NCBI GenBank assembly: GCA_030917625.1 | Contig: JAUPUJ010000011.1 | Span: forward strand, 1 to 17,741 | DNA from: Patescibacteria group bacterium | GTDB taxonomy: Bacteria; Patescibacteriota; Minisyncoccia; Phycocordibacterales; XYD1-FULL-46-19 | Direction of reading: 5' to 3' | Length of the DNA stretch: 17,741 bases | Shown here: in pieces, positions 7,383 to 14,364 of the stretch | How the letters are laid out: each line of letters starts with the position of its first letter | How positions within the stretch are numbered: the first letter of the stretch is position 1 | Made by a program: the position numbers and the translations under genes | Notes under the pieces: generated by a model | The model's input: only the letters and a program-made list of their open reading frames with translations | The model's database searches: none | Told to the model about the DNA's origin: nothing

Positions 7383-9882
7383 GACATTTTTTGTACTTTT
7401 TACCTGACCCACACGGACATAGATCATTACGACCAACCTTAGGAGCGTCATCATTTATCTGAGGTGTATTTTTATTAGAAGTCTTTTCTTCTACTCCTAG
7501 GGAATTCAATGTATCATGGATCTCGGTAATATTTTTGTGTTCTTCGGTTTTTACTTCTGCTTCTATATTAGGGAGCAACTTCATAACTCCTTCAAAAATA
7601 TTAGTTTCAAGTTCTTTAAACAAACGCAAACCTTCTTTTTTAAATTCTACCAACGGATCTCTCTGTCCATAAGCCCGCAATCTAACTGAACCTTTCATAT
7701 AATCTACAGCTTCTAAGTGTTCCATCCAATTCATATCAATAACTTGCAAAATAACTTCTCGAAAAGCTTTAATGAATGATTCTCCATAAGTAGATACTTT
7801 TTGTTGGAATATCTCTTCTAGTTTATTACTCTCTTCAGATTCTAAATTTAAAAATTCTATTGCCCTATCTACAAATTTTTTAAGTCCAACCTCCTCAGCA
7901 AACAATACATCTCGACGTCTATCATATAAAGTTACTCGCTGATGGTTAACCACGTCATCATATTCCAACAAATGTTTTCGAGTGTCGAAATGCATGCCTT
8001 CAATTTTAGATTGAGCATTTTCTATAGCTTTGGAAATAATTGAATTTTGAATTGGTTCATCCTCTGGAATACCAAAACGACCCATCATATTTTTTACTCG
8101 ATCTGACGCAAATATTTTCATCAAAGAGTCTTCCATTGAAACAAAAAATTGAGTCTCACCGGGGTCCCCCTGCCGGCCAGACCGTCCCCGCAACTGATTA
8201 TCTATTCTTCTAGCTTCATGGCGCTCGGTGCCAATCACAAACAAGCCACCTAAGTCTTTAATTTCTTCATAACTCTCAGTGGTGCCACCAACCCCACCTA
8301 ATTTAATGTCAACGCCACGCCCAGCCATATTTGTAGCAATCACAACCTTACCCCGCCCTCCAGCTTGAGCAGTAATCTGACCTTCTTGTTCATGGTTTTT
8401 AGCATTTAAAACTTCATGCGGAATACCCTCTTGTCGCAGATAAGCTGACAATAATTCATTTTTCTCAATAGACACAGTCCCGATCAAAACCGGCTGACCT
8501 TTCACGTGAAGTTCTTTTACTTTTTTACTTAAGGCTTTAAATTTACCTTTTTCTGTTTGAAAAATTAAATCTGAATGATCTTTACGTTTAGGTTCTTTAT
8601 TAGTGGGTACCACATAAACATCTAAGCCATAAACCTTTTCAAATTCTTCACGAGAAGTAGCAGCAGTTCCTGTCATACCAGCTAATTTGTCATAAAGACG
8701 AAAATAATTTTGAAGAGTAACTGAACCATAAGTTCTAGACTCGGCTTTAATATCTACATTTTCTTTAGCTTCCACCGCCTGATGCAAACCTTCTGACCAG
8801 CGACGCCCTGGTTGTAATCTACCCGTAAACTCATCAACAATAATAATTTCCCCATCTTTAATCACATAATCTTTGTCTTTTTCATATAAAGCTTCAGCTC
8901 GTATTGCTGTTTCTAAGTGGTGAACATATTTAATACCGCCTTCAGTATAAAAATTATCTATCCCTAAAGCTTTTTCAGCTTTCTCTATTCCTTGATCGGT
9001 CACACTGATCGCTTTTAATTTACGATCGACTTCATAATCTGCACCGGGTTCTAATTTTTTAACTAAACTAGAAAAAGTTTTATACAAACTACCAGCCTCC
9101 TCAGCTGGCCCAGCAATAATTAAAGGAGTTCTAGATTCATCTATCAAAATAGAATCAACCTCATCTATAATGGCATAATTATACCGCCCATCACTTTTAG
9201 TTTTTTGAGAAATATTTTTTTTATCATGTACCAAATTGTCCCTTAGATAATCAAAGCCAAAAGCATTATTAGTTCCATAGGTAATATCAGCTGCATAGGC
9301 CTCGTGTCTATCAGCTGTTTTTAGAAAATCATAAACAACTTTATAAGAACCTTTAGTGTCCCTTTCTACATCTGATTCATTGTCATCTTCTTTATACAAA
9401 TAAGCGACTTGTTGATTAACAACACCAACAGTTAACCCTAAAAACGTATAAATTTGACCCATCCAGGCCGCATCCCTGCAAGCCAGATAATCATTAACAG
9501 TCACCACGTGGACTCCATTACCAGATAAAGCATTAAGATAAGCTGGAAGTGTAGCCACTAAAGTCTTGCCTTCACCTGTTCTCATTTCAGCAATATTTCC
9601 CCTATGTAAGACGATACCTCCGAGTAATTGAACATCAAAATGTCTTTGCTTCATTACTCTCTTTGACGCTTCTCTAACCACAGCAAAAGCTTCGGGCAAT
9701 ATATCCTCTAAAGTTTCTCCTTGTTGCAACCTATCTTTAAACTCTGAAGTTTTACCCTTCAGTAGAGAGTCATCTAGATCAATCATCTTTGCCTCAAAAC
9801 TATTTATCTCTTCTACAACAGGCTCCAGGGCTTTAATTTTACGCTCTTCAAAGTCTCCAAATATAGATTTTAAAAAATTCAT
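7372..9882 (-). CDS. secA: Protein translocase ATPase subunit SecA
   Basis: SecA is the motor that drives unfolded preproteins through SecYEG. The 836-residue product has the expected order: N-terminal FGDFEERKI, Walker A MRTGEGKT (100-107), helicase DEVDSILID (Asp240), preprotein cross-linking region, YDKLAGMTGTA, the second nucleotide domain ending in the NQLRGRSGRQGDPG motif, the scaffold with EYDDVVNHQR, and the C-terminal zinc finger CPCGSGKKYKKCHG (Cys822, 824, 833, His834). Length is somewhat below the roughly 900 of E. coli. The ATG at 9882 fits the family N-terminus although no Shine-Dalgarno is visible. Upstream, a minus-strand TGGTAATAT (extended -10-like) lies about 30-40 bp before the start. 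The gene is first in a unit with the HD gene. It would export the two surface proteins at 1-3835. Confidence 0.99.
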   Translation of the reverse strand: MNFLKSIFGDFEERKIKALEPVVEEINSFEAKMIDLDDSLLKGKTSEFKDRLQQGETLEDILPEAFAVVREASKRVMKQRHFDVQLLGGIVLHRGNIAEMRTGEGKTLVATLPAYLNALSGNGVHVVTVNDYLACRDAAWMGQIYTFLGLTVGVVNQQVAYLYKEDDNESDVERDTKGSYKVVYDFLKTADRHEAYAADITYGTNNAFGFDYLRDNLVHDKKNISQKTKSDGRYNYAIIDEVDSILIDESRTPLIIAGPAEEAGSLYKTFSSLVKKLEPGADYEVDRKLKAISVTDQGIEKAEKALGIDNFYTEGGIKYVHHLETAIRAEALYEKDKDYVIKDGEIIIVDEFTGRLQPGRRWSEGLHQAVEAKENVDIKAESRTYGSVTLQNYFRLYDKLAGMTGTAATSREEFEKVYGLDVYVVPTNKEPKRKDHSDLIFQTEKGKFKALSKKVKELHVKGQPVLIGTVSIEKNELLSAYLRQEGIPHEVLNAKNHEQEGQITAQAGGRGKVVIATNMAGRGVDIKLGGVGGTTESYEEIKDLGGLFVIGTERHEARRIDNQLRGRSGRQGDPGETQFFVSMEDSLMKIFASDRVKNMMGRFGIPEDEPIQNSIISKAIENAQSKIEGMHFDTRKHLLEYDDVVNHQRVTLYDRRRDVLFAEEVGLKKFVDRAIEFLNLESEESNKLEEIFQQKVSTYGESFIKAFREVILQVIDMNWMEHLEAVDYMKGSVRLRAYGQRDPLVEFKKEGLRLFKELETNIFEGVMKLLPNIEAEVKTEEHKNITEIHDTLNSLGVEEKTSNKNTPQINDDAPKVGRNDLCPCGSGKKYKKCHGQ

Positions 9883-9946
9883 TAATATTCAATTAACTAA
9901 TTGTTGAAACCAACATATTACCATGTTTTCATAATAATTTCCAGAC

Positions 9947-9978
9947 TAAAAAATCTCACCAAAAAGTGAGATTTTTTA
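9947..9978 (-). terminator. Intrinsic terminator after the lysine-rich protein gene
   Basis: Bases 9947-9959 and 9966-9978 form a perfect 13-bp stem with a 6-nt loop. The arms are TCTCAC/GTGAGA flanked by six A and six T, so it can work in both directions. It sits 21 bp after the stop codon at 10000 and isolates secA from read-through. Confidence 0.9.
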
Positions 9979-9999
9979 TTACTTACTACCATCAAAGGA

Positions 10000-10143
10000 C
10001 TATTTCTTCTTTTTTGCAACAGTCTTTTTCTTAGCAGTTTTCTTTTTAGCTGCAGGCTTCTTTTTTGCAACAGTCTTTTTCTTAGTTGCAGGCTTCTTTT
10101 TTGCAACAGTCTTTTTCTTAGCAGTTTTCTTTTTAGCTGGCAT
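10000..10143 (-). CDS. Small lysine-rich histone H1-like protein (47 aa)
   Basis: ATG at 10143-10141 and TAG at 10002-10000 enclose 47 residues beginning MPAKKKTAKKKTVAKKKP and ending TVAKKKK. The product is just Lys, Ala, Thr, Val, Pro and Met, with more than half Lys, in repeated AKKKT and VAKKKP units. This resembles the C-terminal tails of eukaryotic H1, chlamydial Hc1/Hc2 and AlgP-type bacterial proteins, so nonspecific DNA binding and nucleoid compaction are likely by composition alone. The frame is supported by a promoter and leader upstream and a terminator 21 bp downstream. The repeat periods (51 and 36 nt) are multiples of three. A longer overlapping frame (9918-10106, Arg/Leu-rich) has no such support. 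There is no Shine-Dalgarno site. Repeats could change copy number by slippage. Confidence 0.85.
   Translation of the reverse strand: MPAKKKTAKKKTVAKKKPATKKKTVAKKKPAAKKKTAKKKTVAKKKK
10006..10121 (-). repeat. Three copies of a 29-bp direct repeat in the lysine-rich gene
   Basis: A 29-base unit begins at 10006, 10057 and 10093 and is identical in each copy. A second unit of 18 bases is repeated at 10035-10052 and 10122-10139. Offsets keep the reading frame, so unit gain or loss would lengthen or shorten the protein by whole repeats. Confidence 0.9.
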
Positions 10144-10172
10144 AACGATTAGAAAATTATTTTTTAAATTTA

Positions 10173-10223
10173 GTAACAACAGTCGACCTTTTCAGTAACA
10201 CGCAAAAGTAAAACTGTTATTAC
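10173..10223 (-). promoter_or_regulatory. Structured 5' leader of the lysine-rich protein mRNA
   Basis: Bases 10173-10183 and 10213-10223 form an 11-bp stem. The one imperfect position is a G-U wobble on the minus-strand RNA and an A-C mismatch on the other, which supports minus-strand folding. An inner 5-bp CTTTT/AAAAG stem closes a loop. It lies between the predicted transcription start (about 10231) and the ATG at 10143. It could control translation or stability; no known riboswitch class is recognised. Confidence 0.45.
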
Positions 10224-10237
10224 ATTTGCTTACATAT

Positions 10238-10266
10238 ATTATCGTTTAAAAAAAAATTGTTCACAA
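10238..10266 (-). promoter_or_regulatory. Promoter of the lysine-rich protein gene
   Basis: On the minus strand the -35 is TTGTGA (10266-10261, four of six matches) and the -10 is GATAAT (10243-10238, five of six), with the optimal 17-bp spacing and a T-rich spacer. It predicts a leader of about 90 nt. Confidence 0.55.
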
Positions 10267-10284
10267 TATTTTTTAACAAAAAAA

Positions 10285-10293
10285 TGTGGATAA
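10285..10293 (-). other. Perfect DnaA-box match in AT-rich DNA
   Basis: TGTGGATAA on the plus strand is the exact complement of the consensus TTATCCACA. A one-mismatch relative, TTGTTCACA, lies at 10257-10265. Flanking DNA to about 10380 is almost entirely A and T. A single perfect box may occur by chance (about one in several windows of this size) and no gene-orientation switch marks an origin here. It could instead be a DnaA-regulated site at the lysine-rich gene's promoter. Confidence 0.35.
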
Positions 10294-10372
10294 GATAAAA
10301 ATATTTTTCTAGAAATTATTTTTTATTTTCTATAAAATAAATTTTAGTAAAATAAAAAATATTAAATTTGTA

Positions 10373-10426
10373 TAAAAATAAAAAAAACTCACCAACTTTT
10401 TTGTTGGTGAGTTTTTTTTATTTTTA
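10373..10426 (-). terminator. Strong 24-bp bidirectional terminator hairpin
   Basis: Bases 10373-10396 and 10403-10426 are perfect reverse complements around a 6-nt loop. The core is ACTCACCAAC/GTTGGTGAGT with A and T tracts making up the outer stem, so it is a good intrinsic terminator on either strand. It closes the predicted small RNA and shields the lysine-rich gene's promoter. Confidence 0.9.
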
Positions 10427-10513
10427 CTGTTCACATGAAGCCGACGGGGCAAGACTCCATACTAAATGTCATAATATGAGTGCAGCCGTCGGCTACAAAT
10501 AAACACTAAGACT
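10373..10513 (-). ncRNA. Predicted structured small RNA of unknown class
   Basis: No protein frame is present. On the minus strand the order is promoter (10547-10520), predicted start near 10513, a stem-loop at 10494-10439, a short linker, and the terminator hairpin, giving an RNA of about 130-140 nt. The stem-loop has a 9-bp GC-rich base (10439-10447 with 10486-10494), an internal loop, a 7-bp inner stem with a single bulge (10454-10461 with 10475-10481) and a 13-nt apical loop. The GC-rich stem is conspicuous in AT-rich surroundings. Parts of the loop and inner stem are complementary to 10597-10606 and 10629-10637 in the upstream gene's 3' UTR. I do not recognise it as tmRNA, SRP, 6S, RNase P or a known riboswitch. 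It could also be a leader element read from the upstream gene. Confidence 0.45.
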
Positions 10514-10519
10514 ATATTA

Positions 10520-10547
10520 ATGATATCAAAATTTATTCTAGGAGCAA
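10520..10547 (-). promoter_or_regulatory. Candidate promoter of the small RNA
   Basis: On the minus strand, TTGCTC (10547-10542) and TATCAT (10525-10520, five of six matches) are 16 bp apart, and TGA before the -10 makes it extended. The -35 is weak. It lies just after the preceding terminator and 25 bp before the GC-rich stem. Confidence 0.4.
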
Positions 10548-10566
10548 GTTATTGTAAATATAAAAA

Positions 10567-10594
10567 CGAAAAATCCCCTAACGGGGATCTTTCG
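10567..10594 (-). terminator. Terminator of the polymerase/ligase gene
   Basis: Bases 10567-10578 and 10583-10594 pair over 12 positions with a 4-nt loop and a CCCC/GGGG core. One pair is G-U on the minus strand but a mismatch on the plus strand. On the minus strand five T follow the stem (and five more lie in its 3' arm). It is 78 bp past the stop codon at 10672. Confidence 0.85.
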
Positions 10595-10671
10595 CAGACA
10601 TTTAGTTTGTATAGAGCTAACCTAATTAGCACTCATAATTTAATATTAGCAGATTAAACAGAAAAGTCAAG

Positions 10672-12915
10672 TTAATTAACTTTTATAGATCCTGATTGTA
10701 TAGCCTGCCTAACCTCAAGTACCTTATCTTTAAAACTAGGATTAATAACTACAGCCTCATCTAAAACTTTAAAGGCTTCTATATTATTACCAGCGGCATA
10801 ATGACTCAGAGCTAAATTTGTCCATAAATCTATATTGTTAGGTTGCAACATAACTCTCTGTCTTAAAATATCACTAACTAGGTTATATCTCTTATTAGAA
10901 AAATAATAATTTAAAAATCTTTCATCATCTACAGCTAGTGTCAAAGATAGTGATTTTAGAACCTCAAGCGCCTGACTTTCTTTACCAGACGCAATTAAAA
11001 CAAGAGCGTACACCTTACCCGCTTCAGCATTTTTTGGATTCAAATCAAAAGATTCTTTAGTGATTATTTCTGCTTTTTGTTTATCATCTTTAAACAAATA
11101 CATATAACCTAAATTAGAAACTATCATTTGTTTCTTAGGTGATAATAATCTAATTTCTTCCATTTCGGCTATGGCTGAATCTAAATTTCCAGACTTTAAT
11201 AAATAATCCACCAATATTAACCTCTCTCTGACCAATCTAGGATTCGCTTCTAACTCTGGAACAACTTCTTTTAAAACCAAATTCCGAAATTCACTTTTTA
11301 TATTTTCTGGCACACTAGTTGCGCTAATAACACCAGAAGCAACAGACAATAACTGTTCTTCTGATTGTCTTTGCCCTAAAGTATTGTAAGAAAAAACCTT
11401 CTTGAATTCCAACAGACTATTATTTATATCGCCACCAGAAGCCGACGATATAGCTCCAACTAAAGCAGATGCAGCTAGAGCCGGCTTTGCCACACTAAAA
11501 TAAAATGACGTGAAGAAAAATAAAATAGCGACAGCGGTAGTTATAGTAATTATATTTTTATTCTTTAAATCAAAAGATTTACTAAACACCAAACCAGCCT
11601 TACTATCTTCCGTCGCTTTAACATGAATAAAAGCTAGAAGCGCAAAAAAGATACCGTAGCTGATAATGTTATCAAAAATAAATAGATTGTGGAAAAAATA
11701 ACTACCTAAGAAAGCCAACAAAGTCCCTTGTTGCCAACAATTAAAAGCTGAATCATTTGAAGATATTTTCAATCTCTTAATGTTTTCTCTAAACAAATAC
11801 CAGACAGCACTCACAAACATAGAGAGATAGGCTAAAATACCTAAAAATCCTCCAGCTACGAACCAATCAAAAAACACATTATGGCTACGATCAAACCATG
11901 GTTCTTGATTGTACATCTGAGGGTCATAATATTTATCAAAAACTAATGGAAAATTTTCTGGCCCCCAACCCAATATAGGTTTTTCTTTGACCGCTTGCCA
12001 AGACATATCCCAAATCAAAAAGCGAGACTTTGCAGTTCCATCGTTTAGAGAAATATCTGCAAACCTAGATAAAACAGGTTGATTTTTTACAAAAGCAGTA
12101 TCTCGTGCCCCATAAAAAATTATTAACCCTAAAAATATAAGACCTAATAATATTAGGCTAATTTTACGAATATTATGATAATTTTTACCAAGAAATATAA
12201 CGAAAACTAATAATGCTAATATAGAACCCCCTATAAGAGCCAATATTGAACCCCTAGTGGCTGTTTCAAATAAAATAAATGATTGGAGAATCATAATAGA
12301 TATATATATATACCTCCAACTTCTTTCTTGCCATTTAATACTCAACATATAAGCAGTTATAAAAAATGACATAAGCATAAAACCACCTAAATACCCCGCA
12401 TTACCCAAAGTAGCGTCCAAACGCCCTCCCCCCTGCATAATTTTATAAACTCCAGCCAATTGTAGTAGGCCATAAAAAGCCACTAAAATTGAAGTTAGTA
12501 TCTGTGCATTAAAAAAACGATGCCATAATTTTTCCGACTTAAAAACAGAAACTAAAACTATAAAATACGCCATCAAGTGCAGATAAGTTACCAGGCCCTC
12601 CATTCGCTCAAAATTACTCCAAAAACTATTACCAACATCTTCACTAAATATAGTGGAAAGTGTCATGACTCCAAAAGTCACCACAACAGACCACAAAATA
12701 AAAGATTTTCTAGGTCGATAATCTTTATTAAACACAGCCAATACAATCCAAGAGCAGAAACTAATCTCAACTAAAAATCTAAACAATAATCCTTTGCCTG
12801 TAATATAAGGGAAAAATAAACTACTAGAAATATAAAGTACAACAAAAGGAGTTAAGAATACACTGCTCAAAATCACTGGTAATAAGAAATTTTCGCAAGA
12901 TTTAACCTGAATCAT
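10672..12915 (-). CDS. O-antigen ligase/polymerase (WaaL/Wzy-like) fused to TPR domain
   Basis: A 747-residue membrane protein. Residues about 10-430 contain 10-12 hydrophobic segments. Family marks are TATRGSILAL (Arg221), SRFLIWDMSW (297-306), the long loop with LGWGPENFP (315-323) and FDRSHNVFFDW (His345-Asn346), the Wzy_C/WaaL-type loop. A further membrane helix lies at about 455-475, then a soluble tail with TPR-like repeats (for example NLGYMYLFKDDKQKAEII and LWTNLALSHYAAGNNIEAFKVLDEAV) that probably bind a partner. Proteins of this build are frequent in Parcubacteria. The reaction would be polymerising surface glycan units or transferring them to an acceptor on the outer membrane face; which of the two is not decided by sequence. 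The neighbours (flippase, glycosyltransferase, sugar-modifying enzymes) fit. The ATG at 12915 gives a normal N-terminus. There is no Shine-Dalgarno. Confidence 0.9.
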   Translation of the reverse strand: MIQVKSCENFLLPVILSSVFLTPFVVLYISSSLFFPYITGKGLLFRFLVEISFCSWIVLAVFNKDYRPRKSFILWSVVVTFGVMTLSTIFSEDVGNSFWSNFERMEGLVTYLHLMAYFIVLVSVFKSEKLWHRFFNAQILTSILVAFYGLLQLAGVYKIMQGGGRLDATLGNAGYLGGFMLMSFFITAYMLSIKWQERSWRYIYISIMILQSFILFETATRGSILALIGGSILALLVFVIFLGKNYHNIRKISLILLGLIFLGLIIFYGARDTAFVKNQPVLSRFADISLNDGTAKSRFLIWDMSWQAVKEKPILGWGPENFPLVFDKYYDPQMYNQEPWFDRSHNVFFDWFVAGGFLGILAYLSMFVSAVWYLFRENIKRLKISSNDSAFNCWQQGTLLAFLGSYFFHNLFIFDNIISYGIFFALLAFIHVKATEDSKAGLVFSKSFDLKNKNIITITTAVAILFFFTSFYFSVAKPALAASALVGAISSASGGDINNSLLEFKKVFSYNTLGQRQSEEQLLSVASGVISATSVPENIKSEFRNLVLKEVVPELEANPRLVRERLILVDYLLKSGNLDSAIAEMEEIRLLSPKKQMIVSNLGYMYLFKDDKQKAEIITKESFDLNPKNAEAGKVYALVLIASGKESQALEVLKSLSLTLAVDDERFLNYYFSNKRYNLVSDILRQRVMLQPNNIDLWTNLALSHYAAGNNIEAFKVLDEAVVINPSFKDKVLEVRQAIQSGSIKVN

Positions 12916-13093
12916 AAGTTTATTGTTTAATGTTCACTATTAAAACTACAATCGGACACATAATTACAATACAATCTATCATGATTTCTGGTTTTAAAGA
13001 AGATATGCCAATTCCACTATTTTGAATCACAATTTATGCCTCTGACTACACAAAAACCAAAAATAAGTTATAGTTGATGGGAATACACCACAT
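12916..13093. promoter_or_regulatory. Divergent promoter region between polymerase/ligase and flippase genes
   Basis: The 178 bp separates two diverging genes and must carry both promoters. For the flippase, TATAGT at 13069-13074 (five of six matches) would start transcription about 13 nt before the ATG, but I see no good -35. On the minus strand no candidate stands out. No hairpin or operator-like palindrome was seen. Confidence 0.45.
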
Positions 13094-14356
13094 ATGGAGA
13101 AACTTAAAATTAGAGCTTACAACACTCTGCGCTGGAGTGAAAAATACACTAAAACTGACATGCTATATTTGGCAAAGGGAGGTTTTTGGTTATCTTTAAA
13201 TCAGGCCATATCCACTATTGCTAGCTTAATATTACTTATATCTTTTGCAAATTTTATTTCAGCAGAAACTTATGGAAATTATCGCTATATTTTATCAGTC
13301 ATCGGCATTTTAGTTATAGGAACTTTCCCAGGTATAAATACAATAGCCATTAAAGCTGTAGCTGAAGCTAAAGAATCAATATTCTGGCATTTAGTTTACA
13401 AAAAAAGCTATCTAACACTAATTAGTAGCTTACTCTGCTTCATTGCTTCTACTTACTATTACCTAAATGACAACCAAACCCTGGCCTTATCTTTTATAAT
13501 CGCTGGTATAGGTATACCTTTTTCTTACACCTTCGGTATGTATGAGTCGCTTATTTTAGGTAGAAAAGATTTTAAGACAATGTATAAAATTAATAGTTTA
13601 AGTAAAATTATTACTACTATTAGTACTATCTCCACCATATACTTAACGGACAATATTTTAGCTTTAGTCACAGCGTACTTTGTGCCCCAAATTATAATTC
13701 AAGGAATTTTCTTAATTTACTTTTATTTAAATAAAGTCCCCCAAACAATTGATGGAGAATATGGTAAAAAACTAACTAATTTTGGTTATCATCTTAGTTT
13801 TATGGAAATCTTAAAAACTATAGCTGGCCAAATAGATAAATTATTAATATTTCATTACCTTGGTGCGGGCCAGTTAGCTTTGTACGCTATTGCAACCGCA
13901 CCTCCAGGTCAAATAAAGACTATCCTACAAAACCTAACGACTCTGGCTACACCCAAAATGAGCACCTCCAAAGCCGATGATATAAAAAACACCCTACTTA
14001 ATAAACTTTTCCGTCTAGAAATAATTATGGTTTTTTGTGTCGTGGCATATTGGGTAATCACCCCTTTTATTTTCCCCATATTTTTCCCAAAATATACAGA
14101 GGCAATATTAATATCTCAAGTCTATGCATTATCTTTATTATTTTTTCCACGAACTTTTTTATCAACCGCAATGACTGCCCATTTAAAACAAAAAGAACTT
14201 TATTTTATTAGAATCTTTGCTCCTTCGGCTAGAATTATAATATTTTTTATAGCTCTGCCGCTTTGGGGTATTTGGGGTGCTGTTATAGGTTCAATCGCTA
14301 GTAACCTTGCCACTACTCTTATATATCAATACTATTTTAAAAAAGCTTTCGCTTAA
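13094..14356 (+). CDS. Wzx-like polysaccharide flippase (MOP superfamily)
   Basis: A 420-residue protein with about 12 predicted hydrophobic segments. The N-terminal AKGGFWLSLNQAISTIASLILL and SAETYGNYRYILSV are typical of the polysaccharide biosynthesis/flippase family, with GxxxxGxYxY-like spacing after the first helix. The central cytosolic-loop part has FGYHLSFMEILKTIAGQIDKLLI and YLGAGQLALYAIATAP, which is the strongly conserved centre of Wzx-type proteins. It would move lipid-linked glycan units across the membrane for the adjacent polymerase/ligase. It is the only plus-strand gene, divergent from the polymerase/ligase and convergent with the next gene, with just 8 bp between the two stop codons and no hairpin there. 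The upstream GATGGG is too far for a normal ribosome binding site. Confidence 0.9.
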   Translation: MEKLKIRAYNTLRWSEKYTKTDMLYLAKGGFWLSLNQAISTIASLILLISFANFISAETYGNYRYILSVIGILVIGTFPGINTIAIKAVAEAKESIFWHLVYKKSYLTLISSLLCFIASTYYYLNDNQTLALSFIIAGIGIPFSYTFGMYESLILGRKDFKTMYKINSLSKIITTISTISTIYLTDNILALVTAYFVPQIIIQGIFLIYFYLNKVPQTIDGEYGKKLTNFGYHLSFMEILKTIAGQIDKLLIFHYLGAGQLALYAIATAPPGQIKTILQNLTTLATPKMSTSKADDIKNTLLNKLFRLEIIMVFCVVAYWVITPFIFPIFFPKYTEAILISQVYALSLLFFPRTFLSTAMTAHLKQKELYFIRIFAPSARIIIFFIALPLWGIWGAVIGSIASNLATTLIYQYYFKKAFA

Positions 14357-14364
14357 ATAATTGA

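Larger units (their letters stand above)
10144..10671. other. 528-bp regulatory interval without a further protein gene
   Basis: This is the only gene-free stretch over 300 bp. From low to high coordinate it holds the leader hairpin and promoter of the lysine-rich gene, a DnaA-box match in very AT-rich DNA (about 10244-10380), a probable small RNA with terminator and promoter (10373-10547), and the 3' UTR and terminator of the polymerase/ligase gene (10567-10671). I see no tRNA, tmRNA, SRP or RNase P signature in it. Confidence 0.7.

Noticed and set aside
9918..10106. 62-residue Arg/Leu/Lys-rich frame on the minus strand
   Set aside because: It is a shifted reading of the repeats of the lysine-rich gene, runs through the terminator hairpin, and lacks a promoter at its start.
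10144..10430. Replication origin
   Set aside because: There is just one perfect DnaA box, no dnaA or dnaN nearby and no divergence of gene orientation at this point; kept as a weak finding only.
10431..10640. tmRNA, SRP RNA, 6S RNA or RNase P RNA
   Set aside because: No tRNA-like acceptor end or tag frame, no SRP GGAA-loop core, no long 6S-type bubble and no RNase P P4 motif was found, although the pseudoknot-like pairing first suggested tmRNA.
12577..12774. Plus-strand frame inside the polymerase/ligase gene
   Set aside because: It is antisense to membrane segments of a recognised protein.
13094..14356. Flippase as a recently acquired gene because of its opposite strand
   Set aside because: Its AT-rich composition looks like that of the neighbours and its function fits the locus; strand alone is not evidence of transfer.
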